Shown here: piece after piece, positions 1-11,219 of the stretch
How positions within the stretch are numbered: position 1 is the stretch's first letter
Layout of the letters: every line of letters begins with the position of its first letter
NCBI RefSeq assembly: GCF_000364625.1
Contig: NZ_KB822613.1
Coordinates: 36,709-100,708 of the forward strand
Length of the DNA: 64,000 nucleotides
Source: Pseudomonas thermotolerans DSM 14292
Lineage (GTDB): Bacteria; Pseudomonadota; Gammaproteobacteria; Pseudomonadales; Pseudomonadaceae
Direction: 5' to 3'
Program-made: the position numbers and the translations under genes
The notes under the pieces: generated by a model
Seen by the model: only the letters and a program-made list of their open reading frames with translations
Told to the model about the DNA's origin: nothing
Databases searched by the model: none

Positions 1-1377
1 GTACCAGACGTAGAGCACGACACGGTTGTCGTTGCAGATGGTCGCCTCGGCGTCCACCACGCCGGCGTAGCGGGAGCCAACGAAGTCGGTGGATACCACT
101 TCCTGGGACTGCACGAAGTCGATCTGCTTGTGCAGCTCGGAGTGCATGGCCATCTGGCGCAGGTACTCGTTGATCTCCTCGCGGCTGGTGGCCTTCTCCA
201 GGTTCAGGTTGAGGATGGCCATGGACACGTTCGGAGTGGGCACGCGGATGGCGTTGCCGGTCAGCTTGCCCTTGAGCTCCGGCAGGGCCTTGGCCACGGC
301 CTTGGCGGCACCGGTCTCGGTCAGCACCATGTTCAGCGGAGCGCTGCGGCCACGGCGGCTGCCCTTGTGGAAGTTGTCGATCAGGTTCTGGTCGTTGGTG
401 TAGGAGTGAACGGTCTCGACGTGGCCGTTCTGGATGCCGAAGCGATCGTTGACCGCCTTGAGCACCGGCACGATGGCGTTGGTGGTGCAGGACGCGGCGG
501 AGATGATCTTGTCGTCCGGGGTGATGTCGCCGTGGTTGATACCGTGGACGATGTTCTTCAGCTCGCCCTTGCCCGGCGCGGTGAGGATCACACGGGCGAT
601 GCCCGGGCACTTCAGGTGCTGACCGAGCCCCTCGGCGTCACGCCACTTGCCGGTATTGTCGACCAGCAGGGCGTTCTTGATGCCGTACTGGGTGTAATCG
701 ACGGAAGCCGGGTCGTTGGAGTAGATCACCTGGATCAGGTTGCCGTTGGCGATGATGGCGTTGTTTTCCTCGTCCACGGTGATGGTGCCTTCGAACGGGC
801 CGTGCACCGAGTCACGGCGCAGCAGGCTGGCACGCTTGGAGAGGTCGTTCTCGGCGCCCTTGCGGACCACGATGGCACGCAGACGCAGGCCGTCACCGCC
901 GCCGGTCTTCTCGATCAGGATACGCGCCAGCAGGCGACCGATGCGCCCGAAACCGTAGAGCACTACGTCGGTGCCTTCGCGTTTGACGCCGTTCTGCTTG
1001 CCGGTGACCTCGGCCAGCTCGTCCTTGACGAACTGCTCCAGGCTGCGGCCGTTGCCCTGGGCGTGGAACTTGGCAACCATCTTGCCCAAGTCGACGGAGG
1101 CGGCGCCCAGCTTGAGCTCGCTCATGGTCTTGAGAATGGCGTAGGAGTCGTGGACAGAGAGCTCGTCGCCCAGACGGTGGCGGGCGAAGCGGTGGGCTTT
1201 GAGGATGGCGATCACCGAGCGGTTGATCAGGCCACGGCCGTAGATCGAGGTCACCACGTTGTTGTTGCGGTAGAGCTGGCCAATCAACGGAATCATCGCT
1301 TCCGCGAGGGCTTCACGATCGATCCACTCACCGAGACACTGGTCGGGCTTCTGGGTCACGGGCAGTACCTTCCACAT
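1..1377 (-). CDS. gap: glyceraldehyde-3-phosphate dehydrogenase, long form (3' end outside window)
   Basis: NAD(P)-dependent GAPDH converting glyceraldehyde-3-phosphate to 1,3-bisphosphoglycerate in central carbon metabolism. 459 codons are visible, ending in LYVWY; the family's last 20-30 residues lie beyond the left edge. The Rossmann motif (VLYGFGRIGR, about residues 132-141) comes only after an N-terminal extension of roughly 125 residues, and the catalytic motif SAASCTTNA puts the nucleophilic Cys at about residue 297. This extended architecture is the form I know from Pseudomonas (PA3001-like) rather than the usual 335-residue enzyme. I use the first ATG (MWKVLPVTQ); the GTG six codons later (VTQKPDQ) is an equally plausible start. 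It is divergent from mfd, with about 140 bp shared upstream. Confidence 0.93.
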   Translation of the reverse strand, partial: MWKVLPVTQKPDQCLGEWIDREALAEAMIPLIGQLYRNNNVVTSIYGRGLINRSVIAILKAHRFARHRLGDELSVHDSYAILKTMSELKLGAASVDLGKMVAKFHAQGNGRSLEQFVKDELAEVTGKQNGVKREGTDVVLYGFGRIGRLLARILIEKTGGGDGLRLRAIVVRKGAENDLSKRASLLRRDSVHGPFEGTITVDEENNAIIANGNLIQVIYSNDPASVDYTQYGIKNALLVDNTGKWRDAEGLGQHLKCPGIARVILTAPGKGELKNIVHGINHGDITPDDKIISAASCTTNAIVPVLKAVNDRFGIQNGHVETVHSYTNDQNLIDNFHKGSRRGRSAPLNMVLTETGAAKAVAKALPELKGKLTGNAIRVPTPNVSMAILNLNLEKATSREEINEYLRQMAMHSELHKQIDFVQSQEVVSTDFVGSRYAGVVDAEATICNDNRVVLYVWY

Positions 1378-1515
1378 GTAGGAGCTGAAAAAAGGGGCTA
1401 CATTATGCCGACGCGCCAATACGGCGGCAATCGCCACCAGCATCGAGACTGACAGCAGCTCCCCCGGATAGTTACAATCCGCCGGTCCTTTTTTCCGACC
1501 AGAGCCACGTCTGCC

Positions 1516-4500
1516 GTGCCCGTACTGCGTCTCCCCCCCTTGCCGGCCGGCGCCGGCAAGCAACACTGGGGCAATCTGCCCGGTGCCGCCCAGTCCCTGG
1601 CCATCGCCGAGGCCGCCAGCGCCGCCCGGCGCTTCACCCTGCTGCTCACCGCAGACAGCCAAAGCGCTGAGCGCCTGGAGCAGGAGCTACGCTTCTTCGC
1701 CCCGGAACTGCCGGTGCTGCACTTCCCGGACTGGGAAACCCTGCCCTACGACCTGTTCTCGCCGCACCAGGACATCATCTCCCAGCGCGTCGCCACCCTC
1801 TATCAGCTGCCACAGCTGAGCCACGGCGTGCTGGTGGTGCCGATCAGCACCGCCCTGCACCGCCTGGCGCCGACCCGCTTCCTGCTCGGCTCCAGCCTGG
1901 TCCTGGACGTCGGCCAGAAGCTCGACGTGGAGGAGATGCGCCTGCGCCTGGAGGCCGCCGGCTACCGCTGCGTGGAGACCGTCTACGAACACGGCGAGTT
2001 CGCCGTGCGCGGCGCGCTGATCGACCTCTTCCCGATGGGCAGCGACACGCCCTTCCGCATCGACCTGTTCGACGACGAGATCGAGAGCCTGCGCACCTTC
2101 GACCCGGAGACCCAGCGCTCCGTCGACAAGGTGGAGTCCATCCGCCTGCTGCCGGCTCGGGAGTTCCCCCTGGACAAGAAGGCGGTCAGCGACTTCCGCG
2201 GCCGCTTCCGCGAGCGTTTCGACGTCGACTTCCGCCGCTGCCCCATCTACCAGGATCTTTCCAGCGGCATCACCCCGGCCGGCATCGAGTACTACCTGCC
2301 GCTGTTCTTCGAGGAAACCGCCACCCTGTTCGACTACCTGCCGGCCGACACCCAGGTGTTCTCCCTGCCGGGCATCGAACAGGCCGCCGAGAACTTCTGG
2401 AGCGACGCCCGGCAGCGCTACGAGGACCGCCGCGTGGACCCCGAGCGGCCGCTGCTGCCGCCGATGGAGATCTTCCTGCCGGTGGAGGACTGCTTCGCCC
2501 GGCTGAAGAACTGGCCGCGGGTGGTTGTCACCCAGGAGGACCTCGAGAGCGGCGTCGGCCGCGAACGCTTCTCCGCCCGTCCGCTGCCCGACCTGGCGAT
2601 CCAGGCCAAGGCCAGCGAGCCGCTCGCCGCGCTGCGCCGCTTCCTCGAGGAATACTCCGGCCGCGTGCTGTTCAGCGCCGAGTCCGCCGGACGCCGCGAG
2701 GTGCTCCTGGAGCTGCTCGCGCGCCTCAAGCTGAAGCCGAAGGAAGTCTCCGGTTGGCCGGAATTCGTCGCCGGCAGCGAGCGGCTGGCGATCTGCATCG
2801 CCCCACTGGACGAGGGCCTGCTGTTCGACGAGCTGGCGCTGATCGCGGAAAGCCCGCTGTTCGGCCAGCGCGTCATGCAGCGCCGACGCCGCGAGAAGGG
2901 CCGCGACGCTGGGGAGAACGTCATCCGCAACCTCGCCGAGCTGCGCGAGGGCGCGCCGGTGGTGCACATCGACCACGGCGTCGGCCGCTACCTGGGCCTG
3001 GTGACCATGGAGTTCGACGGCCAGGCCGCCGAATTCCTCGCCCTGCAGTACGCCGACGACGCCAAGCTCTACGTGCCGGTCTCCAGCCTGCACCTGATCG
3101 CCCGCTACACCGGCAGTGACGACGCCTTGGCGCCGCTGCACCGGCTCGGCTCGGAGCAGTGGCAGAAGGCCAAACGCAAGGCCGCCGAGCAGGTCCGCGA
3201 CGTGGCCGCTGAGCTGCTCGACATCTACGCCCGGCGCGCCGCCCGGCAGGGCTTCGCCTTCACCGACCCGAAGGCCGACTACGAAACCTTCGCCGCCGGC
3301 TTCCCGTTCGAGGAGACGCCGGACCAGCAGGCAGCCATCGACGCGGTACGCGCCGACATGCTCTCTGGCAAGCCGATGGACCGTCTGGTCTGCGGCGACG
3401 TCGGCTTCGGCAAGACCGAGGTGGCGATGCGCGCCGCCTTCATCGCCGTGCACAGCGGCAAGCAGGTGGCGGTGCTGGTGCCCACTACCCTGCTCGCCCA
3501 GCAGCACTACAACAGCTTCCGCGACCGCTTCGCCGACTGGCCGGTGAAGGTGGAAGTGATGAGCCGCTTCAAGACCGCCAAGGAGGTGGACGAAGCCATC
3601 AGCCGCCTCGCCTCCGGTGACATCGACATCGTCATCGGCACTCACAAGCTGCTCCAGGACGAGGTGCGCTTCAAGAACCTCGGCCTGGTGATCATCGACG
3701 AGGAACACCGCTTCGGGGTGCGCCAGAAGGAGCAGCTCAAGGCCCTGCGCAGCGAGGTGGACATCCTCACCCTGACCGCCACGCCCATCCCGCGCACCCT
3801 GAACATGGCGGTCTCCGGCATGCGCGACTTGTCGATCATCGCCACCCCGCCGGCGCGCCGCCTGTCGGTGCGCACCTTCGTGATGGAGGCCAACAAGCCG
3901 ACCATCCGCGAGGCGCTGCTGCGCGAGCTGCTGCGCGGCGGTCAGGTCTACTACCTGCACAACGACGTGAAGACCATCGAGAAGTGCGCCGCCGAGCTGG
4001 CCGAGCTGGTCCCCGAGGCGCGCATCGGCATCGGCCACGGGCAGATGCGCGAGCGGGACCTCGAGCAGGTGATGAGCGACTTCTACCACAAGCGCTTCAA
4101 CGTACTGGTGGCCTCCACCATCATCGAGACCGGCATCGACGTGCCGAGCGCCAACACCATCATCATCGAGCGCGCCGACAAGTTCGGCCTGGCCCAGCTG
4201 CACCAGCTGCGCGGCCGGGTCGGGCGCAGCCACCACCAGGCCTACGCCTACCTGCTCACCCCGCCGCGCCGGCAGATGACCGAGGACGCCCAGAAGCGCC
4301 TGGAAGCCATCGCCAACGCCCAGGACCTCGGCGCCGGCTTCGTGCTGGCCACCCACGACCTGGAGATCCGCGGCGCCGGCGAACTGCTCGGCGAGGGCCA
4401 GAGCGGGCAGATCCAGGCAGTGGGCTTCACCCTCTACATGGAAATGCTCGAGCGCGCGGTCAAGGCCATCCAGAAGGGCGAGCAGCCCAACCTGGAGCAG

Positions 4501-4956
4501 CCTCTGGGCGGCGGCCCGGAAATCAATCTGCGGGTGCCGGCGCTGATCCCCGAAGACTACCTGCCCGACGTGCACGCCCGCCTGATCCTCTACAAGCGCA
4601 TTGCCAACGCCGCCGACGAGGAGGCCCTGAAGGAGCTGCAGGTGGAAATGATCGACCGCTTCGGCCTGCTCCCCGAGCCGACCCGCAACCTGATGCGCCT
4701 CACCCTACTCAAGCTGCAGGCCGACCGACTCGGCATCCGCAAGGTGGACGCCGGCCCGCAGGGCGGCCGCATCGAGTTCGCCCAGGACACCTGCGTCGAC
4801 CCGCTGACCCTGATCAAGCTGATTCAAAGCGCGCCGAATCGTTACAAGTTCGAGGGCGCCACCCTGTTCAAATTCCAGGTCCCCATGGAGCGTCCGGAGG
4901 ATCGCTTCAATACACTGGAGGCCCTGTTCGAACGTCTCACCACGCCATCCACCTAG
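1516..4956 (+). CDS. mfd: transcription-repair coupling factor Mfd
   Basis: ATP-dependent DNA translocase that removes RNA polymerase stalled at lesions and recruits UvrA. At 1146 residues it is full length for Mfd. The N-terminal third is UvrB-like without helicase motifs; a CarD/RID-type RNA polymerase interaction module starts around residue 475 (EGAPVVHIDHGVGRYLGL). The translocase core follows with Walker A GDVGFGKTE near residues 626-634 and the DEEH box at 728-731, then motif VI-type sequence QLRGRVGRS. The C-terminal TRCF domain (residues about 1000-1100) is present. Start is GTG giving MPVLRLPPLP, which matches the N-terminus I remember for Pseudomonas Mfd; no strong Shine-Dalgarno precedes it. 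csiV follows after 12 bp, so the two are probably cotranscribed. Confidence 0.97.
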   Translation: MPVLRLPPLPAGAGKQHWGNLPGAAQSLAIAEAASAARRFTLLLTADSQSAERLEQELRFFAPELPVLHFPDWETLPYDLFSPHQDIISQRVATLYQLPQLSHGVLVVPISTALHRLAPTRFLLGSSLVLDVGQKLDVEEMRLRLEAAGYRCVETVYEHGEFAVRGALIDLFPMGSDTPFRIDLFDDEIESLRTFDPETQRSVDKVESIRLLPAREFPLDKKAVSDFRGRFRERFDVDFRRCPIYQDLSSGITPAGIEYYLPLFFEETATLFDYLPADTQVFSLPGIEQAAENFWSDARQRYEDRRVDPERPLLPPMEIFLPVEDCFARLKNWPRVVVTQEDLESGVGRERFSARPLPDLAIQAKASEPLAALRRFLEEYSGRVLFSAESAGRREVLLELLARLKLKPKEVSGWPEFVAGSERLAICIAPLDEGLLFDELALIAESPLFGQRVMQRRRREKGRDAGENVIRNLAELREGAPVVHIDHGVGRYLGLVTMEFDGQAAEFLALQYADDAKLYVPVSSLHLIARYTGSDDALAPLHRLGSEQWQKAKRKAAEQVRDVAAELLDIYARRAARQGFAFTDPKADYETFAAGFPFEETPDQQAAIDAVRADMLSGKPMDRLVCGDVGFGKTEVAMRAAFIAVHSGKQVAVLVPTTLLAQQHYNSFRDRFADWPVKVEVMSRFKTAKEVDEAISRLASGDIDIVIGTHKLLQDEVRFKNLGLVIIDEEHRFGVRQKEQLKALRSEVDILTLTATPIPRTLNMAVSGMRDLSIIATPPARRLSVRTFVMEANKPTIREALLRELLRGGQVYYLHNDVKTIEKCAAELAELVPEARIGIGHGQMRERDLEQVMSDFYHKRFNVLVASTIIETGIDVPSANTIIIERADKFGLAQLHQLRGRVGRSHHQAYAYLLTPPRRQMTEDAQKRLEAIANAQDLGAGFVLATHDLEIRGAGELLGEGQSGQIQAVGFTLYMEMLERAVKAIQKGEQPNLEQPLGGGPEINLRVPALIPEDYLPDVHARLILYKRIANAADEEALKELQVEMIDRFGLLPEPTRNLMRLTLLKLQADRLGIRKVDAGPQGGRIEFAQDTCVDPLTLIKLIQSAPNRYKFEGATLFKFQVPMERPEDRFNTLEALFERLTTPST

Positions 4957-4968
4957 AAGGACCGATCC

Positions 4969-5490
4969 ATGCGCATGTTCCGCTCCCTGGCCCTGTTACT
5001 TGCCCTGTTCGCCCCGCCGGCCCTGGCCGACGCCCTCTACCAGGTCGAGCTGGTCATCTTCCGCCAGGCCGGCGATCCGGTCCCCGCCAGCCAGCCGGCG
5101 CCGGACGACTGGGCCGGCGGCGCGCCCTCGATCGCCGGCAACGAACGGGCCACCAGCCTGGACGAGGCCGTCGCCAGACTGACCCCGGACAACGGTTACA
5201 AGGTGCTGCTGCACAAAGCCTGGATACAGACCATCTCCGCCGTGCCAAACAGCGTCGCGGTGAGCACCGGCGAGGCCCGCTTCGGCCACTATCCGGTGGA
5301 AGGCACCCTGAGCATGAGCTTGAACCGCGTCACCGAGGCCAACCTGGACTTCTGGATCAACCAGTTCGACGCCCACGGCCTGCTCACCAGCAGCGAGCGC
5401 CTGAAGCAGAGCGCCCGCCTGAAGAACGGCGAGCTCACCTACCTCGACCACTCCAACCTCGGCGTGCTGATCAAGATCGTGCCGATGTAA
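4969..5490 (+). CDS. CsiV-family periplasmic protein
   Basis: 173-residue protein with a clear signal peptide (hydrophobic residues 6-16, likely cleavage after ALA at residue 20). The mature start DALYQVELVIFRQ is typical of the CsiV family (Vibrio cell-shape integrity protein, reported to bind peptidoglycan). The rest shows the family's pattern: alternating beta strands, a WI(N)QFDAHG-type segment and a C-terminal YLDHSNLGVLIKIVPM, where an outer or periplasmic surface fold ends. It sits 12 bp after mfd, and its stop codon overlaps the start of the helicase gene (TAATG), so translation of the three genes is likely coupled. Role beyond a periplasmic, envelope-related function is inference. 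Confidence 0.8.
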   Translation: MRMFRSLALLLALFAPPALADALYQVELVIFRQAGDPVPASQPAPDDWAGGAPSIAGNERATSLDEAVARLTPDNGYKVLLHKAWIQTISAVPNSVAVSTGEARFGHYPVEGTLSMSLNRVTEANLDFWINQFDAHGLLTSSERLKQSARLKNGELTYLDHSNLGVLIKIVPM

Positions 5491-8120
5491 TGAGCGATTT
5501 GCCGGCATTCGCCGCGCGCCTGCGCGAACTGCCCTGGCGTGACGCCTTCGACAGCGGCGCCCTGGAGCGCGGCCGAGGCTACGCCCGCCAAGGCCGGGCA
5601 CGGATCCTACGGCTGGAGAGTGGTCAACTGGTCAGCCGCTGCCAGGGCTCGGCCAGCGAGTATACCCAGCGCATCCGCCTCGGCCGCCACGGCGAGCCGG
5701 TGGTGGGCTTCTGCAGCTGCCCGGTTGGCTACAACTGCAAGCACGTGGTGGCCGCTCTCCTCCAGCTGCTGGAGGCGCCCGCACCGGTGGCGGCCAGCCC
5801 GGAGCGGCGCATCGACGACCTGCCGCCCACGCCGGTGCTGAGCCTCGGCAGCCTGACCTTCAGCCACTACGACCCGCGCTCCCGACGCATGCTGCTCGGC
5901 CAACATCACCGCGCCGGACTGGCCTTCGACTACGCCGGCCGCCGGGTGCACGGCAAGCCACATCACGATCCGCACCTTCACCTGGAGCGCGACGGCGAGG
6001 CTATCTGCATCGTTCGCCAGCTGGCCGCCGAACAGCTCCTGCGCAAGCATCTGCAAGCCCTCGGCTTCCGCGTCGCCCTGCGGCAGAGCCAGGCGCTGCC
6101 GGCCAACGCCGGGGAAATGTTCGAGCTGCCCGACCAGGACGCCTGGCTGCGCTTCGTCCGCGAGCAACTGCCAGCGTTGCGCGAACAGGGCTGGCAGATC
6201 GACATCCGCCCGGGCTTCGCCTATGACCTGACCCCGGTCGACGGCTGGTACGCCGAGGTGGACGAGGCCCCCGAACTCCAGTGGTTCGATCTGGAGCTGG
6301 GGATCATCGTCGACGGCCAGCGCATCAGCCTGCTACCGGTGCTACTGCGCCTGATCCGCAGTACCCCGGAACTGTTCAGTCCGCAGCACCTGGCCCAGCG
6401 CGGCGACGACGAGCTGTTGCTGGTACAGCTCGACGCCCAGCGCAGCAGCGACGGCCAGGCCCTGCAGGTGATGCTGCCCTACGGCCGCCTCAAGCCGGTA
6501 CTGGCCACCCTCGGCGAGCTGTACCTGCGCGAACCCGTCAACGAGCCGCGGCTGCGCCTGGCCACCCCGGACGCCGCACGACTCGGCGAACTGGACGGTC
6601 TGGACCTGGAGTGGCGCGGCGGCGAGCGCCTGCGCGCGTTCGCCCACAAGCTGCGCGCCGGCGGCCAGGCCCGGGTCTGCGCTCCCGCCGGCCTCAAGGC
6701 CCGGCTGCGTCCCTACCAACTGGAGGGCCTGAGCTGGATGCAGACCCTCCGCGAGCTGGAAGCCGGCGGCGTGCTCGGCGACGACATGGGCCTCGGCAAG
6801 ACCCTGCAGAGCCTCGCCCACCTGCTCACCGAGAAGCGCGCCGGGCGCCTCGACCGCCCAGCCCTGGTAGTCATGCCCACCAGTCTGATCTCCAACTGGC
6901 AGGACGAGGCGGCACGCTTCGCCCCCGAGCTTCGCGTCCTAGCCCTCTACGGCCCGCAGCGGCACCGCGACTTCGCCAGGCTGGCCGAGCACGATCTCCT
7001 GCTGACCACCTACGCCCTGCTGCCGCGGGACCTCGAGCGGCTGCGCGAGCAGCCCCTGCACCTGCTGATCCTCGACGAGGCGCAGCACATCAAGAATCCC
7101 GCCAGCAAGGCCGCCCAGGCCGTCCGCCAGCTCCAAGCCCGACAGCGTCTGTGCCTGACCGGCACGCCATTGGAGAACCATCTGGGCGAGCTCTGGTCGC
7201 TGTTCCACTTCCTGATGCCCGGCTGGCTGGGCGACGCCCGGGAATTCACCAGGAACTACCGTACGCCCATCGAGAAGCACGGCGACCTGGCCCGCCTCGC
7301 CCACCTCAAGGCGCGCATCCGCCCCTTCCTGCTACGCCGCAAGAAGGAGGACGTGGCCAGAGAGCTGCCGGCCAAGAGCGAGATCGTCCACTGGGTGGAA
7401 CTCAACGACACCCAGCGCGACCTCTACGAGACCGTGCGTCTGGCCATGGACCGCAAGGTTCGCGAGGAGATCGAGCGCAAGGGCCTGGCACGCAGCCAGA
7501 TCGTCATCCTCGAGGCCCTGCTCAAGCTGCGACAGGTTTGCTGCGACCTGCGCCTGGTCAAGGACGATCTCCCGTCGCGACGCGGCGCCAGCCATTCCAG
7601 CAAGCTGGAAAGCCTGCTGGAGATGCTCGACGAGCTGCTCGCCGAGGGCCGTCGAGTGCTGCTGTTCTCACAGTTCACTTCGATGCTTGCTCTGATCGAG
7701 GAGGAACTGCAACAGCGGCACATCCCCTACGTGTCCCTGACCGGCGCAACCCAGGACCGACGCACCCCAGTGGAGCGCTTCCAGAGCGGTGCGGTGCCGC
7801 TGTTCCTGATCAGCCTCAAGGCCGGCGGCACCGGTCTCAACCTGACCGCAGCGGACACCGTGATCCACTACGATCCCTGGTGGAACCCGGCCGCGGAGAG
7901 TCAGGCCACCGACCGCGCCTACCGCATCGGCCAGGACAAGCCGGTGTTCGTCTACAAGCTGATCGCCCGCGGCACCGTGGAAGAGAAGATCCAGCAACTG
8001 CAGCAGCGCAAGGCGAGCCTCGCCGCCGGCGTGCTGGAAGGCGGCGGCAAGGCCGACTGGCGCCTGAGCGCCGAGGACATCGACGCCCTCTTCGCCCCCC
8101 TGCCCGGCCGACGCCGCTAG
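5490..8120 (+). CDS. SWIM zinc-finger SNF2-family helicase
   Basis: 876-residue SF2 DNA translocase of the bacterial Snf2/RapA-like group. A SWIM zinc finger lies near the N-terminus (Cys75, Cys77, Cys83, His85 in CSCPVGYNCKH). The motor has Walker A GDDMGLGKT with Lys437, DEAQ box at 529-532 (LLILDEAQHIKNP), LCLTGTPLENHLGELWSL, and C-terminal helicase motifs (VLLFSQFTSML, LKAGGTGLNLT, DRAYRIGQDKPV). The start is the ATG overlapping the csiV stop; the same frame is open far upstream inside mfd, but that part is a GC-rich shadow. It is convergent with the MTI phosphorylase gene 21 bp away. Specific function is unknown; SWIM-SNF2 proteins are thought to act on DNA or nucleoprotein complexes. 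Confidence 0.92.
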   Translation: MSDLPAFAARLRELPWRDAFDSGALERGRGYARQGRARILRLESGQLVSRCQGSASEYTQRIRLGRHGEPVVGFCSCPVGYNCKHVVAALLQLLEAPAPVAASPERRIDDLPPTPVLSLGSLTFSHYDPRSRRMLLGQHHRAGLAFDYAGRRVHGKPHHDPHLHLERDGEAICIVRQLAAEQLLRKHLQALGFRVALRQSQALPANAGEMFELPDQDAWLRFVREQLPALREQGWQIDIRPGFAYDLTPVDGWYAEVDEAPELQWFDLELGIIVDGQRISLLPVLLRLIRSTPELFSPQHLAQRGDDELLLVQLDAQRSSDGQALQVMLPYGRLKPVLATLGELYLREPVNEPRLRLATPDAARLGELDGLDLEWRGGERLRAFAHKLRAGGQARVCAPAGLKARLRPYQLEGLSWMQTLRELEAGGVLGDDMGLGKTLQSLAHLLTEKRAGRLDRPALVVMPTSLISNWQDEAARFAPELRVLALYGPQRHRDFARLAEHDLLLTTYALLPRDLERLREQPLHLLILDEAQHIKNPASKAAQAVRQLQARQRLCLTGTPLENHLGELWSLFHFLMPGWLGDAREFTRNYRTPIEKHGDLARLAHLKARIRPFLLRRKKEDVARELPAKSEIVHWVELNDTQRDLYETVRLAMDRKVREEIERKGLARSQIVILEALLKLRQVCCDLRLVKDDLPSRRGASHSSKLESLLEMLDELLAEGRRVLLFSQFTSMLALIEEELQQRHIPYVSLTGATQDRRTPVERFQSGAVPLFLISLKAGGTGLNLTAADTVIHYDPWWNPAAESQATDRAYRIGQDKPVFVYKLIARGTVEEKIQQLQQRKASLAAGVLEGGGKADWRLSAEDIDALFAPLPGRRR

Positions 8121-8126
8121 ACGCCC

Positions 8127-9903
<1,777 letters not shown>

Positions 9904-9919
9904 GGGAGAAAAGGTCCTT

Positions 9920-10444
9920 TCAAGCAAGTGGCGCCGTCAGCCACTGCGGGCACGGCGCTTCTTCGATGTTCACAGGGCAATGGACGGGGACGCGCGGAAA
10001 GAGTTCCAGCAGGTCGGCATTGCGCAGGCGGATGCAGCCATGGGACAGAGGGACGCCGAGGGGCTCGGTGTCTGGCGTGCCATGCAGGTAGATGTAGCGG
10101 CGGAAGGTATCCACCTCCCCCAGCCTGTTGCGGCCCGGCTCGCAGCCGCTGAGCCAGAGGATACGGGTGAGGATCCAGTCACGTCCGGGATGCTGCGCGT
10201 GCAGCTCCGGGGTCCAGACCTCGCCGGTCCAGCGCCGGCCACGCAGCACCGCGCCGAGCGGCAGCCCCTCGCCGATCCTGGCGCGTACCTGATGGCGCCC
10301 CCGCGGGGTGCAGCCGGAGCCATTGCGTTCGCCGGGACCATTCAACGCCGTGGAAACCGGCAGACGCAGCACCAACTGGCCGTCGGCGAATCCATACAGG
10401 CGCTGATCGGCCAGGGAAATATGCAGCAGATCAAGAGTTCGCAT
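9920..10444 (-). CDS. L,D-transpeptidase (YkuD domain) without signal peptide
   Basis: 174-residue protein that is essentially a single YkuD domain. The catalytic signature is intact: His121 in YLHGTPD and His135-Gly136-Cys137 in LSHGCIRLRNADLLELF. Known members cross-link meso-DAP residues in peptidoglycan or attach lipoproteins, and they act in the periplasm. Here the N-terminus (MRTLDLLHISLADQRLY) is not hydrophobic, and I see no lipobox or transmembrane segment, so export is unexplained. The start is the only good ATG; the protein begins directly with the first YkuD beta strand. It lies 16 bp upstream of nagZ, hinting at a link with muropeptide recycling. The function is not established from sequence. 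Confidence 0.88.
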   Translation of the reverse strand: MRTLDLLHISLADQRLYGFADGQLVLRLPVSTALNGPGERNGSGCTPRGRHQVRARIGEGLPLGAVLRGRRWTGEVWTPELHAQHPGRDWILTRILWLSGCEPGRNRLGEVDTFRRYIYLHGTPDTEPLGVPLSHGCIRLRNADLLELFPRVPVHCPVNIEEAPCPQWLTAPLA

Positions 10445-10495
10445 GGGCGGCTAGCTTAGCCGATCGGCCTGGCGCCGCCCACCGCGGGAGAGAAT

Positions 10496-11203
10496 TCAGA
10501 CCTTGGCAGGCTGCGTGGTCGAGGGTTTGCGTGGCTTGAGCTGGGCGCTGGCTAGGGTCTCGTCGGTGACCGCACTCTCCGCGCGCATCCCGGCGGCGAG
10601 GAACGGCACCATCAGGCGCATCACCTGCTCGATGGAGGTGTTCACGCCGAAATCGTTCTCGGCGATGGCGCGCAGCGCCTTGATGCCGGACATGCTGAAG
10701 GCCGCGGCGCCGAGCATGAAGTGAATGCGCCAGAACAACTCGATCGGCGGGATGCGCGGCGCGGCGTCCTGGATGAGCACCATGTAGCGACGGAACACCT
10801 TGCCGTAGACGTCTTCCAGGTAGCGGCGCAAGTGGCCCTGGCTCTGGCTGAAGGCTAGCCCCAGAAGGCGCATGAAGATGGAAAGGTCGTTGCCGCTGCG
10901 CGGCTTCACCGCCATAGCCTGCTCGACGAGAATCTCCAGCAGCTCTTCCAGGCTCGCCTTGTAGTCGGCGTTGGCCTGGCGGCGATCCAGCTCCTTCTCG
11001 AGGCTGGCACAGAAGGGGCCGAGGAAGCGCGAGAACACCGCCTGGATCAGTGCCTTCTTGGAACCGAAATGGTAGTTGACCGCCGCCAGGTTGACTCCGG
11101 CCTTGCTGGTGATCAGGCGCAGCGAGGTTTCCGCGAACCCCTTTTCGGCGAACAACTGTTCCGCTGCGTCGAGGATCCGCTCGACGGTCTCAGACTGGGC
11201 CAT
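10496..11203 (-). CDS. psrA: TetR-family regulator PsrA
   Basis: 235-residue TetR-family regulator. The N-terminal helix-turn-helix covers about residues 5-55 (RILDAAEQLFAEKGFAETS ... NLAAVNYHFGSKKALIQAVF), with a C-terminal ligand/dimer domain. The sequence and position immediately before lexA match PsrA, which in Pseudomonas responds to long-chain fatty acids, represses fadBA and itself and activates rpoS. Both predicted targets present here, its own promoter and fadBA, carry double CAAAC-N4-GTTTC-like operators. The gene is divergent from lexA. Confidence 0.95.
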   Translation of the reverse strand: MAQSETVERILDAAEQLFAEKGFAETSLRLITSKAGVNLAAVNYHFGSKKALIQAVFSRFLGPFCASLEKELDRRQANADYKASLEELLEILVEQAMAVKPRSGNDLSIFMRLLGLAFSQSQGHLRRYLEDVYGKVFRRYMVLIQDAAPRIPPIELFWRIHFMLGAAAFSMSGIKALRAIAENDFGVNTSIEQVMRLMVPFLAAGMRAESAVTDETLASAQLKPRKPSTTQPAKV

Positions 11204-11219
11204 GACGACTTACACCTAA

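Noticed and set aside
130..1452. Long open frame on plus strand opposite gap
   Set aside because: Antisense shadow of GAPDH; the minus strand encodes a fully recognisable enzyme with catalytic Cys.
1687..4575. Very long minus-strand open frame inside mfd
   Set aside because: GC-rich antisense shadow with repetitive Leu/Ala/Gly/His composition; mfd is on the plus strand.
3984..5489. N-terminal extension of the SNF2 helicase frame through mfd and csiV
   Set aside because: The frame is open by GC bias only; helicase similarity begins at the ATG at 5490 and mfd/csiV occupy the DNA in other frames.
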